From JANNSO01 sp964485395 (GTDB lineage: Bacteria; Spirochaetota; Spirochaetia; Treponematales; UBA12059), in the NCBI GenBank assembly GCA_964485395.1, contig CAZAJF010000018.1, positions 15,262 to 79,261 of the forward strand: a stretch of DNA of 64,000 nt, in the 5' to 3' direction. This document shows positions 1-8,113 of this stretch, one piece after another. Below the pieces are notes generated by a model. That model saw only the letters and a list, made by a program, of their open reading frames with translations, made no database searches and had not been told where the DNA came from. The position numbers and the translations under genes were made by a program. Position 1 is the stretch's first letter, and every line of letters starts with the position of its first letter.

Positions 1-1254
1 CTTAAGCAGGGTGACGCGGTCGGTGCTGTCGTTTTTGCAGCCCAATCCGTTGCCAAGGATGCCAAGAATTATAAGGCCATCGATTACCTATTCTCGATAT
101 ATCCGGAGGCGATCGCCAAACGCGCCGAAGAAGCGGATATAGCGGAGCGGAGCACGGCGAAGTATCATCTTGAAGATTTGGTATCCGCCCTTTCCGACCT
201 GCACAGCATGTTTGACTCGGTTTCGCGGCTGCCGCCCGTGTACAGAAAAAAATCATCGGTTCCCGTAACTTTTCCCGTTGCGTACCAAAAAGAACGTCTT
301 GCCCAGGCCAAAGCCGGAGCCGCCGAATTACGGTATGCGGAAGGCGTGGCGTATGCCGAACAAGGCTCCCGCAAAGCATGGCGCGAGGCGCACCAGCGCT
401 TCGTAAAAGCCCTCATCTACGTTCCCGGTTACCGGGATGCGGAAGCCAGGGCGGGGGAAGCACGTGAATTAGGTTCGGATAAAGTGCTCGTGCTGCCGTT
501 CAACGCAAGCTCCGCAGGCGGAATCTCCGGTGATTTCGGCGTGTTTTCCAAAGGCGATACCTTAAGCACGCTTGTTGGAAAATATTTGAGCACGCTTGCA
601 AAGGGCGAAACCATGTCCTCCGAGCTTGCTACCTTTTTCTATAACAGCTACCTGAGCACGATTGTCGCCGAGGCGGGCAAGCAGCAATATGTGCGCGTAG
701 TCGAACGATCCGTTATCGAAGATCTGCTGCGTGAACGGGAAATTGCCGTGAGCGCATTGGCGGACGGCAGGGTAAAACTGGAATCCCTTGGAATCCAGGG
801 CGCCAATATCATCGTATTCGGGCAAATATCGGGGGTTATGTACGAGCAGCCCCGGGAAACCAGCAAAACCGTGACGCTCCAGGCCATTGTGGAGCAACCG
901 GTGCCCGGTGCGGCTCCGGTAAACGGCGTGGTTCCCCAAGAAAAAGTAACCGTGTACGCTACGGTTACCCTGCATACGAAAACGTCCTCGCTTACCGCCG
1001 GTTTTTCCCTTCGGGCGGTAAACGTCGAAAATTCGCTGCTCGTCGACGTCGTTTCCAAGACGCAGACTGTGCGCGATACCAAAGAATGGGCGGAGTATTC
1101 CGGCGACAAGCGCGCCTTAACGGATACCTATGTGCATCTTACGGAAAAACGCGAGGAATCGGTTCGCAATCCCCGCGAAATGATGTCGGAACTGGCTACG
1201 GAACTGATACCGTCGGCAATACGCAGTCTCCTTCAAAAGCTTCCGCTGGAGTGA
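1..1254 (+). CDS. CsgG-family protein, 5' truncated by window edge
   Basis: The reading frame is open from base 1, so the N-terminus (and any signal peptide) lies outside the window; 417 codons are visible. The middle of the visible part resembles the CsgG/LpoB family of periplasmic or outer-membrane proteins: a stretch reading RVVERSVIEDLLREREIA is followed by LGIQGANIIVFGQISG, the usual 'poorly known locus, then new activity' pattern of CsgG domains. The part before it is helical and charged and may be a TPR-like region. The next gene on the same strand starts about 70 bp later. Family assignment rests on motif recognition; the exact role (envelope assembly or secretion-pore related) is not determined. 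Confidence 0.65.
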   Translation, partial: LKQGDAVGAVVFAAQSVAKDAKNYKAIDYLFSIYPEAIAKRAEEADIAERSTAKYHLEDLVSALSDLHSMFDSVSRLPPVYRKKSSVPVTFPVAYQKERLAQAKAGAAELRYAEGVAYAEQGSRKAWREAHQRFVKALIYVPGYRDAEARAGEARELGSDKVLVLPFNASSAGGISGDFGVFSKGDTLSTLVGKYLSTLAKGETMSSELATFFYNSYLSTIVAEAGKQQYVRVVERSVIEDLLREREIAVSALADGRVKLESLGIQGANIIVFGQISGVMYEQPRETSKTVTLQAIVEQPVPGAAPVNGVVPQEKVTVYATVTLHTKTSSLTAGFSLRAVNVENSLLVDVVSKTQTVRDTKEWAEYSGDKRALTDTYVHLTEKREESVRNPREMMSELATELIPSAIRSLLQKLPLE

Positions 1255-1324
1255 TGCCGGGTAATCGGTAGAATTTTCCATTTGACCGCTTGCGTTGCCG
1301 TGATTCCGGCTTTATGCTTTCGTC

Positions 1325-2731
1325 ATGGCAATAACACTATATTCCGAAGGAGCCGCCCGCGAGGTAACCGGCTCCAAGCACGTTCTTGACGTTGACGGCA
1401 AGCGCTACCTGATCGACTGCGGCGCGTTTCAGGGTAAGCGCGAAGAGAGCGATCAGAAAAACCGCGCGCTCATAGCGGATCCCGCAGGCATCGAGGCGGT
1501 TATCCTGACGCATGCCCACTTCGACCATTGCGGGCTGCTTCCGCTGCTTACCAAGCGCGGTTTCAAGGGCAACGTCTATTCCACCCCGGCTACGCGCGAC
1601 CTCGCCAATCTCATCATGATGGATTCCGCGCATATCCAGTCTCGCGACGCCGAATACCTGGGCAAGCAGGCCGTGAAAAAAGGCGAGAAATTCGACTGGA
1701 AGCCCATGTACGACGAGCAGGATGCCGTGGACGCGGCGGGACAGTTCGTAACCATAAGCTATGGTCGGCCTTTTTCTATCGGCGACCTGAAGCTCGAGTT
1801 TCGCGACGCGGGCCACATTCTGGGCTCGGCTACGGCGCACGTAACCGTTACCGATTCGGAAAACCGTACGGTGCGCATCGGCTTTACGGGCGACCTGGGC
1901 CGCTGCGACAAACCCATCATCAAGGATCCCGAGCTCATGGAGCCGGTGGAATACATGCTGCTGGAGAGCACCTACGGCGACCGCAGGCATGAGTCCACCG
2001 AGGACGCCATGGAGCGGCTGGCGCAAGTCGTCAACGACACCGTAAAGCGCGGCGGCAAGATAATCATCCCCGCCTTCGCCATCGAGCGCACGCAGGAGCT
2101 CATCTATTATTTCCACACGCTCGTGGATCAGGGAAGAATCCCCAAGATTCCCATATGGGTGGATTCACCCATGGCCACCAACGCAACGAGTATTTTCATG
2201 ATACACCCGGAGTGCTACGACAAGGAAACCCACGAGGCGTTCATCAAGCACCACAGCAATCCTTTCGGTTTCAACGAGCTGCATTTCAGCGCTTCCACCG
2301 AGGATTCCAAGCGGCTCAACAACCTGAAGGAGCCCGCGATCATCATGAGCGCGGACGGCATGTGCGAGGCGGGCCGCATCCAGCATCATCTCCTGCATAA
2401 TATCTCGGACGCCCGCAATACCATTCTCATCGTCGGCTTCATGGCGGCCAACACGCTCGGTCGCCGCATCCGCGACGGCCAGAAGCAGGTGCGCATCCAC
2501 GGCGAGCTTTTAAACGTCAAGGCTCACGTAGAGGAAATAAAAGCCTTCAGCGCGCATGCGGATTACGTGGAAACCTGGGACTGGCTGTCCAAGATGGACC
2601 TCTCCGCGCTCAAGACTATTTTTCTGGTGCACGGCGAGGACGAATCGGTGGAGGCGCTCCAGAAATACCTTACCGGCAAAGGGCTCAAGGACGTGCGCAT
2701 CGTGGAATACGGCGAGAAGTACGAACTGTAG
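1325..2731 (+). CDS. MBL-fold beta-CASP metallo-hydrolase (RNase-like)
   Basis: 468 residues, full length for bacterial homologues of the CPSF73/YSH1 type. The metallo-beta-lactamase metal motif THAHFDHCG lies near residue 61, a GDLG aspartate motif near 188, LLESTYGDRRH opens the beta-CASP insertion, and SADGMCEAGRIQHH plus FSAHADY (near 410) give the C-terminal RNA-specificity motifs. These residues bind two zinc ions in characterised family members, which act as RNA endo/exonucleases. Family membership is clear; the RNA substrate is unknown. It appears to be a single gene, with a long noncoding stretch after it and no obvious partner. Confidence 0.9.
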   Translation: MAITLYSEGAAREVTGSKHVLDVDGKRYLIDCGAFQGKREESDQKNRALIADPAGIEAVILTHAHFDHCGLLPLLTKRGFKGNVYSTPATRDLANLIMMDSAHIQSRDAEYLGKQAVKKGEKFDWKPMYDEQDAVDAAGQFVTISYGRPFSIGDLKLEFRDAGHILGSATAHVTVTDSENRTVRIGFTGDLGRCDKPIIKDPELMEPVEYMLLESTYGDRRHESTEDAMERLAQVVNDTVKRGGKIIIPAFAIERTQELIYYFHTLVDQGRIPKIPIWVDSPMATNATSIFMIHPECYDKETHEAFIKHHSNPFGFNELHFSASTEDSKRLNNLKEPAIIMSADGMCEAGRIQHHLLHNISDARNTILIVGFMAANTLGRRIRDGQKQVRIHGELLNVKAHVEEIKAFSAHADYVETWDWLSKMDLSALKTIFLVHGEDESVEALQKYLTGKGLKDVRIVEYGEKYEL

Positions 2732-3149
2732 GGTTTATAAATTTTTACCGCAGAGGGACGGAGGAAGACAAGGGAGGGGAACCGGATTTTAAGGATCTGG
2801 TCCCTTCCGAATTTATGGAGGCGTCCTTTTAGGAATGATCAAATCTGAAATATAGGCTTATTTTAAAATCTTTGAAAAAGGACGTGGAAGCTATAATCTC
2901 TACAAGCGCGAATCTGCAGTGTTCGCGTAAGGGCACATCTGCTTCCAGTACGTTACTGTCGCGTCAGAAAAAATATTCAACACTTCTTCTTCGTTAAATC
3001 CAGTTTGAACAAACCAGATGCCTTTCCCTTTTCCTGTTTTTAATCTACGTTATTCTCTTAACTCCGTGTTCTCCGTGTCTCCGTGCAAATATTTAAATTA
3101 TCGATCTTCTCTGTGCCCTTTGTGCCTCTGTGGTAAATCTTCACCGTCT
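2732..3149. repeat. Noncoding stretch with CACGGAG/CACAGAG short repeats
   Basis: About 420 bases without a convincing gene. On the minus strand 3066-3085 carries three imperfect copies of CACGGAGA, and 3110-3135 carries CACAGAGG, CACAAAGGG and CACAGAGA in a row; a related CAGAGGGACGGAGGAAG run lies on the plus strand at 2752-2768. This approximately 8-9 bp purine-rich periodic pattern recurs in intergenic regions of many environmental bacteria. A short minus-strand frame at about 2926-3063 reads plausibly as a protein tail (KGIWFVQTGFNEEEV...) but has no start and may be a gene remnant. Confidence 0.45.
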
Positions 3150-3509
3150 TTATGTAAAATCGGTCTGCGAGCTTTCCCCGTATTGCTTGCGGATAGACTC
3201 GTAGCTTGCCTTGCCTTCCACTGTTTCGAACGTCTCAATCTCAAAGCCCAGCAGCGTGGATTTTTCTTCGTCGCGTCGCCAGCATCGTTTTGCGTTCAGC
3301 TGAAAATACCCGATACTGCATTCATCGAACTGTATGCCCACTGTTTCGTTTTCGGAGGCTTCCCGATCAAGGCGTTCCATGATGCGAACCTTAAATCCGG
3401 TCTCGCTGATATCCGCCAGATATCCGATTGTTTTGGTATTTTTCAGGATAATCTTGGCGAAGCACTGATCGCGTGCGCCGGTGCGCCTTTGCATGGAAAA
3501 ATCGCTCAT
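3150..3509 (-). CDS. PilZ-domain protein
   Basis: 119 residues. The start chosen is the ATG at 3509, which has an AAGGAG ribosome site just upstream; the frame can be extended further but only into the upstream gene. QRRTGARDQ near the N-terminus and YLADISETGFKV follow the RxxxR...D/NxSxxG pattern of PilZ domains, which bind cyclic di-GMP. The upstream ATPase gene ends 2 bp before this start, so the two are probably cotranscribed and translationally linked. The window also encodes two HD-GYP proteins, which belong to the family that degrades cyclic di-GMP. The downstream target is not visible. Confidence 0.7.
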   Translation of the reverse strand: MSDFSMQRRTGARDQCFAKIILKNTKTIGYLADISETGFKVRIMERLDREASENETVGIQFDECSIGYFQLNAKRCWRRDEEKSTLLGFEIETFETVEGKASYESIRKQYGESSQTDFT

Positions 3510-3511
3510 GC

Positions 3512-4039
3512 CTAAGCTCCTTGCCCGAGCAGGGGAATGCCCAGCGTAATCATGGTTCCAACGATTTTGTCGGAAGGCCATGCGTGCTCGTTGGCCGATT
3601 CGTCTATGAATGCCAGTTTAAACAAGGGGAAAACCTTTCGGGTGGCGACGAGCCCCATGCCAAACCTGCTGTTACTGTATTCTTCGCGATACTTTACGAA
3701 GGCATCGGACATGATATCTATGCTGGTAACGTCCTGCTCTATTTTGTAGGGCAGCCGCGCGGGGTCGAAACCTCCGCCCCTGTCGCTGATAATGATCAGC
3801 AGTTGCTCTCCGGTGCTGACCATTTCCGCGATTATAGGCTCCCGTACGTCTTTTTCGCGGTGCGCCCGCATGGCGTTGGAAAGCAGCTCTAAAATAACGA
3901 AGGTAAGCTGCTCGTCGGCGACCCCGGTAGGGGGATACTTGATATCGTTGAACGCCTTGAGTACTTCGGCGAAATTTCCTTGCGCCGGAACCTTGAACCT
4001 GAGTTTTTTGGAGTTTTCTTCACGAAACGTAAAATTCAT
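3512..4039 (-). CDS. HATPase_c anti-sigma/regulatory ATPase
   Basis: About 175 residues from the ATG at 4039; a TTG at 4078 would add 13 residues, and neither start has a strong ribosome site. The protein is an isolated GHKL ATP-binding domain: ELLSNAMRAH (N box), ISDRGGGFDP (G1) and SRFGMGLVATRK (G2) appear in order. There is no phospho-acceptor domain, so it is not a sensor kinase by itself. Such stand-alone domains are usually RsbW/SpoIIAB-like serine kinases or anti-sigma factors that pair with SpoIIE-type phosphatases; one such phosphatase is encoded at 53.1-54.1 kb. It sits 2 bp upstream of the PilZ gene. Partner and substrate are inferred, not shown. Confidence 0.75.
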   Translation of the reverse strand: MNFTFREENSKKLRFKVPAQGNFAEVLKAFNDIKYPPTGVADEQLTFVILELLSNAMRAHREKDVREPIIAEMVSTGEQLLIIISDRGGGFDPARLPYKIEQDVTSIDIMSDAFVKYREEYSNSRFGMGLVATRKVFPLFKLAFIDESANEHAWPSDKIVGTMITLGIPLLGQGA

Positions 4040-4281
4040 ACTGGTGGAGAGTTTCGTCGATTTTAAGAAAAAGATCAATAATCTCTAATTAAAAGCGTAT
4101 TTTTTTTGCTCTATGGATTTAATTTCAACCCTGCGCGATTTTAAACTGACCTTGAGGAATCATTACGGATGGTGAAACCGAGCGCCAATTCAATATCCAT
4201 GGGGATTCATCAACTAGTATTTTAAGGCTTTCAAATTAATTTCGCTTGAGGCAGCGATAGTTATCGATGTAGAGTCGAGTC

Positions 4282-5151
4282 ATGAAAATAGTCGATGCGT
4301 TGCAGGATTTTTCACCTTTCGATACCCGGACTCCAGGGGCCCTGTATGATTATTGGGTGGAATACATTCAAGGATACCCGGCTCTAGCCTCGCTGCTCGC
4401 GCAGAATTCAGCGGACCAAAGCGTCGATCTCGAGGCGCTCATGGAAAACGTTTTTAAACCGTCGTTTTCTAAAATACGCACGCTCGCGGCCGTTCATGCC
4501 CGTTGCCTTGAAATTTTAAAGGCTATCGAGCCGATCCTCGGCGAATTCCTGCAGGATGAGTTTTACGTGGTTTTATATTGGGGCAACGGCAGCGGCGCCG
4601 GTTGGTATACCAGGTATCAAGGCAAGCCCGCCATTCTCCTCGGCTTCGAGAATATCCTCATACTGGATTGGACCAGCAATGAATCGCTCCGTGCCCTCGT
4701 GGCGCATGAATATGGGCACCTGCTGCACGAAGCCTGGCGCGGCTCCGCCATTGTCGACGATTCCCGCGACCCGCTGCATGCCTACGATATTCTGTACTCG
4801 GAGGGGTTTGCCCATTACATGGAAAGTCGCGTGCTCGGCTGCGATTTCTTTCCGGAGCTTGAGGAAGGCAACGATAAACTCTCTGTCTATGTCCGCCATA
4901 ATATCAGTGCCATCGCGAAGGAATACCTTGAGCGGGCAGAAAAAGCCGCGCCGGTCAAGGATTTTTTCGGCAGTTGGTATCGTTGGAACGGATACCGGCA
5001 AGTGGGGTATTTCCTGGGATACCTGGTCGTCCTGAAACTGGCGGAAACCATGGGTGAACAAGACCTTGCCCGGATAAGCCGTGACGATTATGTCGCGCGA
5101 ATCGGTGAAATTCTAAAATCAGCGGCAGAACCAGGGTTTATCCGCGGATAA
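4282..5151 (+). CDS. Putative zinc-dependent peptidase (HExxH)
   Basis: 289 residues. AHEYGHLLHEAW near residue 145 is a gluzincin-type HExxH motif, and YSEGFAHYMESR about 30 residues later supplies the likely third metal ligand (Glu). The layout resembles the DUF2268 family of predicted cytoplasmic Zn proteases. No signal peptide or membrane segment is seen. A GAGTCGAG ribosome-site-like run lies just before the ATG. It is convergent with rpiB, 19 bp away, and has no clear operon partner. Peptidase activity is inferred from the motif; substrate unknown. Confidence 0.65.
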   Translation: MKIVDALQDFSPFDTRTPGALYDYWVEYIQGYPALASLLAQNSADQSVDLEALMENVFKPSFSKIRTLAAVHARCLEILKAIEPILGEFLQDEFYVVLYWGNGSGAGWYTRYQGKPAILLGFENILILDWTSNESLRALVAHEYGHLLHEAWRGSAIVDDSRDPLHAYDILYSEGFAHYMESRVLGCDFFPELEEGNDKLSVYVRHNISAIAKEYLERAEKAAPVKDFFGSWYRWNGYRQVGYFLGYLVVLKLAETMGEQDLARISRDDYVARIGEILKSAAEPGFIRG

Positions 5152-5170
5152 TAATCAATATTTTTGACGA

Positions 5171-5602
5171 TTACAGCTCATCGAGCTTTCTAACTCGACC
5201 CGCATGGCGCCCGCCCTCGAATTCGGCCTTCATGTAAGCCTCTATCATATCGATTACGGGAACCGCGTACTGAACGCGTCCGCCAAAACTGATGAAGTTG
5301 GCGTTATTATGCCGCTTGCACATTTCCGCGGTATACAGGTCGAATACCTGGGCGCAGCGTATGCCTCGCACCTTGTTGGCCGCAATGCTGATACCGATGC
5401 CCGATCCGCAGCACAGGATGCCAAAATCGTAGCCGCCTGCAAGATAACGCCGTGCCGCGCTTTGGGCGATGTCAGGGTAATCCACGGAATCGGTGGTATC
5501 CACCCCAAGGTTGTCCACGATGTGACCGCTTTGCCGCAAGGCCGAGGCCAAGGAGTTTTTCAGATCTATGGCGCCGTGATCGTTCGCTATCAGTAGTTTC
5601 AT
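5171..5602 (-). CDS. rpiB: Ribose-5-phosphate isomerase B
   Basis: 143 residues from the ATG at 5602, which has GGAG 7 bases upstream; the frame extends further upstream but without homology. It interconverts ribose 5-phosphate and ribulose 5-phosphate in the pentose phosphate pathway, in the cytoplasm. IANDHGAIDLK at the N-terminus and the GILCCGSGIGISIAANKVRGIRCA stretch (catalytic Cys, phosphate-binding loop) are family hallmarks, followed by the RHNNANFISFGGR substrate motif. Length matches RpiB (about 145). It is transcribed away from the lamin-tail lipoprotein gene. Confidence 0.95.
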   Translation of the reverse strand: MKLLIANDHGAIDLKNSLASALRQSGHIVDNLGVDTTDSVDYPDIAQSAARRYLAGGYDFGILCCGSGIGISIAANKVRGIRCAQVFDLYTAEMCKRHNNANFISFGGRVQYAVPVIDMIEAYMKAEFEGGRHAGRVRKLDEL

Positions 5603-5748
5603 TCGTTTCTCCGTTGCCGAGTGCTTGTGCAACCGAAATCTAGCATATTTTACCGCGCTGAACAAGCTTGGGGTTTTATCCGCAAGCATGGAGCGAATCG
5701 TCCGCGTATCCCTTGTATGTTCCGGCAAACGGAACGGAAGGAGCAACC

Positions 5749-6837
5749 ATGCGGTTTTTCTATGTACGGGACGGCATATCGGCGCTTATCCTGCTTTATA
5801 TACTATCTGCCTGCGCCTGCATGCCCAATATCGTCACGGCGCCTTTCGAGGCAAAAGACTTGAAGCCGGCATGCCTAAAATCCTGGGGGGCCGGCGCGAG
5901 CAGGGAGCTCGTACTGAGTTTCGACGAGAGCGTAAGCGCGCAAGCCGAAGATTTCGCCTTCTCGCAACAGGAAGAGGGCGGGCTTTCAAGCGGCATCATC
6001 GTGGAGACGGTCAGTACGAATCCGAGCGAGGGAGACGTCGCCGGTGCCCGGTTGATTCTTTCCGTCTCGGATAATTTTGAACCCGGCGTGTTTTATGCCG
6101 TTTCCGGTATCGTGTACGATGCTCACGGAAATGCCACGAGTTTTACCTTGCCCTTTTGGGGCTTTAATCCCGAACCCGCCGACGTGCTTATCAACGAAGC
6201 GCTTACTGAAGGGTCTGAAAAACATCCCGATGCCCTTGAGTTATTCGTGCGCACCGGCGGAAACCTCGCCGGCTTGGCTCTTTTCATTGGCAGCTGCAAC
6301 GATTTTGACGCCCGTTACGTTTTTCCCTCCTGCAAAGTATCCACAGGGGAATATCTCGTACTGCACCTTAAGCCTGAAGGCCTTGCCACCGAGCTTGACG
6401 AGCTTGGTGTAAAAGATTCCTCGGGCGGTTTGGATGCGAGCTCGAGCGGTCGGGATTTCTGGTACCGGAATACTCTAGGCGCCTCGCTTCCCGGCAAGAA
6501 TGGCGTGGTACTGCTGTATCGAAGCCCAAATGGGGACTGCATGGATGCTCTCGTCTACAGTGAGCGGACGAGTGAATCGGACCAGAAATACGGTGGTTTC
6601 GGTACCGCCAAATTGCAGGGTAGGGTAGCCGCGGCGGTAGCGGCCGGTGCCTGGAAAACGAACCAGCCTCTCGCTACGCCCGAGGATGCCGCACGGTCTC
6701 CGGGAGCTACCAGCACCAGAACCTTGTGCAGGTCATCGGGCTCCGTGGATTCGGATACGGGAAGCGACTGGCACATCGCCCCCAGCAAAGGATCGAGCCT
6801 TGGGGCGGTAAACGGCGATGAGGCATACGAACCGTGA
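5749..6837 (+). CDS. Lamin-tail-domain lipoprotein
   Basis: 362 residues from the ATG at 5749, preceded by a strong GGAAGGAG site. Residues 1-22 form a lipoprotein signal with lipobox LSAC (Cys22), so it is predicted to be acylated and held in the envelope. After an N-terminal beta-rich region (possibly Big_5-like: LVLSFDESVSAQAEDFAF), PADVLINEALTEGSEKHPDALELF and YVFPSCKVSTGEYLVLH match the beginning of bacterial lamin-tail (LTD) folds, a surface/adhesion-associated module. It is followed by an intrinsic terminator, so it is probably monocistronic. Function beyond envelope localisation is unknown. Confidence 0.65.
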   Translation: MRFFYVRDGISALILLYILSACACMPNIVTAPFEAKDLKPACLKSWGAGASRELVLSFDESVSAQAEDFAFSQQEEGGLSSGIIVETVSTNPSEGDVAGARLILSVSDNFEPGVFYAVSGIVYDAHGNATSFTLPFWGFNPEPADVLINEALTEGSEKHPDALELFVRTGGNLAGLALFIGSCNDFDARYVFPSCKVSTGEYLVLHLKPEGLATELDELGVKDSSGGLDASSSGRDFWYRNTLGASLPGKNGVVLLYRSPNGDCMDALVYSERTSESDQKYGGFGTAKLQGRVAAAVAAGAWKTNQPLATPEDAARSPGATSTRTLCRSSGSVDSDTGSDWHIAPSKGSSLGAVNGDEAYEP

Positions 6838-6901
6838 ATTACGAGGGGCGGCCGTCCCCGCAGGATAGCCTCCCTTGGGAAACGGCTACAAGCCGTTAGA
6901 T

Positions 6902-6926
6902 TCAATTCGTGAACGAATTGATTTTT
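6902..6926 (+). terminator. Intrinsic terminator after the lamin-tail lipoprotein gene
   Basis: Eight-base arms TCAATTCG and CGAATTGA around a TGAA loop are followed by TTTTT. A second hairpin (AACGGCT/AGCCGTT, 6881-6897) precedes it. The T-run is on the plus strand only, so it serves the lipoprotein gene and also separates it from convergent trxA. Confidence 0.7.
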
Positions 6927-6929
6927 CCG

Positions 6930-7253
6930 TCAGAGGAGGTCCTTGAACATGTTTTCAATCTCATGCTTGGGCTGGGCTCCCAGTTTCTGCTTGATGACCT
7001 GTCCGTCCTTGAAAACCATCAGGGTGGGAATGGAAATAATGTTGAACTTGCCTGCCAATACCGGCTCGTTGTCCACATTGACTTTTCCTACTTTTATCTT
7101 GCCTGCGTATGTTTTGGCAAGTTCGTCGATATGAGGGCCAATCATTTTGCAGGGCATGCACCATTCCGCCCAAAAATCGACAAGTACCGGAACCGTGGAC
7201 TGTTCAACCTCGGCGGCAAAATTAGCGGCCGTTATTTCCAAACCTGCACTCAT
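6930..7253 (-). CDS. trxA: Thioredoxin
   Basis: 107 residues, the standard length. It is a cytoplasmic dithiol reductant. The active site reads WCMPC instead of the common WCGPC (near residues 31-35); the cis-proline loop SIPTLMVFKDG and the buried Asp in LVDFWAEW are present, so the fold is intact. GAAGGAG is 8 bases before the ATG. A TTGACA promoter lies upstream. Monocistronic, convergent with the lipoprotein gene. Confidence 0.95.
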   Translation of the reverse strand: MSAGLEITAANFAAEVEQSTVPVLVDFWAEWCMPCKMIGPHIDELAKTYAGKIKVGKVNVDNEPVLAGKFNIISIPTLMVFKDGQVIKQKLGAQPKHEIENMFKDLL

Positions 7254-7313
7254 TATATAAAACTCCTTCTGGAACGTGGATGCGAAAAACCGGCATCAGC
7301 ATGCTACCTAGTA

Positions 7314-7342
7314 AAAATACTCATTGTATGCTGGTCTGTCAA
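7314..7342 (-). promoter_or_regulatory. Sigma-70-type promoter of trxA
   Basis: On the minus strand a perfect -35 TTGACA (7342-7337) is followed after exactly 17 bases by TATTTT (7319-7314). Transcription would start about 50 bases before the trxA ATG. Confidence 0.5.
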
Positions 7343-7426
7343 CGCGTACTTTAAGCAAAACCAATCCAGTTTGGCCCGAAGCTTTTCCTCTTGCGGTTTT
7401 TTGCTTTGCCTACTAGTATTGGGTGC

Positions 7427-8059
7427 ATGATAACCCAGTTTTTACAGATGTTTTTTACCTTGCTCATCGTGATCGACCCGATCGGAATCGTTCCTTTGTT
7501 TCTTTCGGTAACGAATCACCTGACGCAGGCGGAAAAACTCAAGACCATGAAGAAGGCAATCGCCGTATCGGCGATTATCATGTCCGTGTTCGTGCTTGCC
7601 GGCCGCTTTATCCTGGATTTCTTCGGAATCACCCCAGGGGCATTTTTTGTCGCCGGCGGCGTCCTGTTTTTTCTCATATCCATAGACATGCTCTTCGGAC
7701 AGCGCAAGCGGTCCAAGACTTCGGACGAGGAAGACGATCACGATTACAGCGCCATCGCGGTGTTTCCCATAGCCATACCCATGATAACCGGGCCGGGTAC
7801 GGTCTCGACTATTATGCTCTATGCCACCGGCACGGAATCATCCTGGCTTATTTCCGTAGGTCTTCTCGTCGCGGCTTTAGTTCCGGTGCTCCTCCTCGTG
7901 TTTCTTGCCATGCGAAGCAGCGGCCTTATCCTCAAGGTCTTGGGTAAAACCGGCGTCTCGGTGGTAGAACGCATCATGGGCCTCATACTTTCCGGTTTAT
8001 CCATACAGTTCGTATACAACGGCCTGGTAAAATTGGGCATCCTGACGGCGCTGCATTGA
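7427..8059 (+). CDS. MarC-family integral membrane protein
   Basis: 210 residues from the ATG at 7427 (MITQFLQMFFTLLIVIDPIG). The DPIGIVPLFLSVT motif in the first membrane helix and PIAIPMITGPGTVSTIM in the middle are signatures of the MarC/UPF0056 family; about six transmembrane segments are expected. A charged cytoplasmic loop (QRKRSKTSDEEDDHD) lies near residue 100. The family was once linked to antibiotic resistance, but its function is not established. The ABC exporter gene starts 54 bp downstream on the same strand and may be cotranscribed. Confidence 0.85.
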   Translation: MITQFLQMFFTLLIVIDPIGIVPLFLSVTNHLTQAEKLKTMKKAIAVSAIIMSVFVLAGRFILDFFGITPGAFFVAGGVLFFLISIDMLFGQRKRSKTSDEEDDHDYSAIAVFPIAIPMITGPGTVSTIMLYATGTESSWLISVGLLVAALVPVLLLVFLAMRSSGLILKVLGKTGVSVVERIMGLILSGLSIQFVYNGLVKLGILTALH

Positions 8060-8113
8060 AAATTTTCGCTTCCAGGTAGCAATTCCCATCTCTACGCGGT
8101 AGTATGCCTCATC

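Noticed and set aside
3018..3515. 165-residue plus-strand frame
   Set aside because: Overlaps the PilZ gene antisense and repeats its codon pattern; no start signal.
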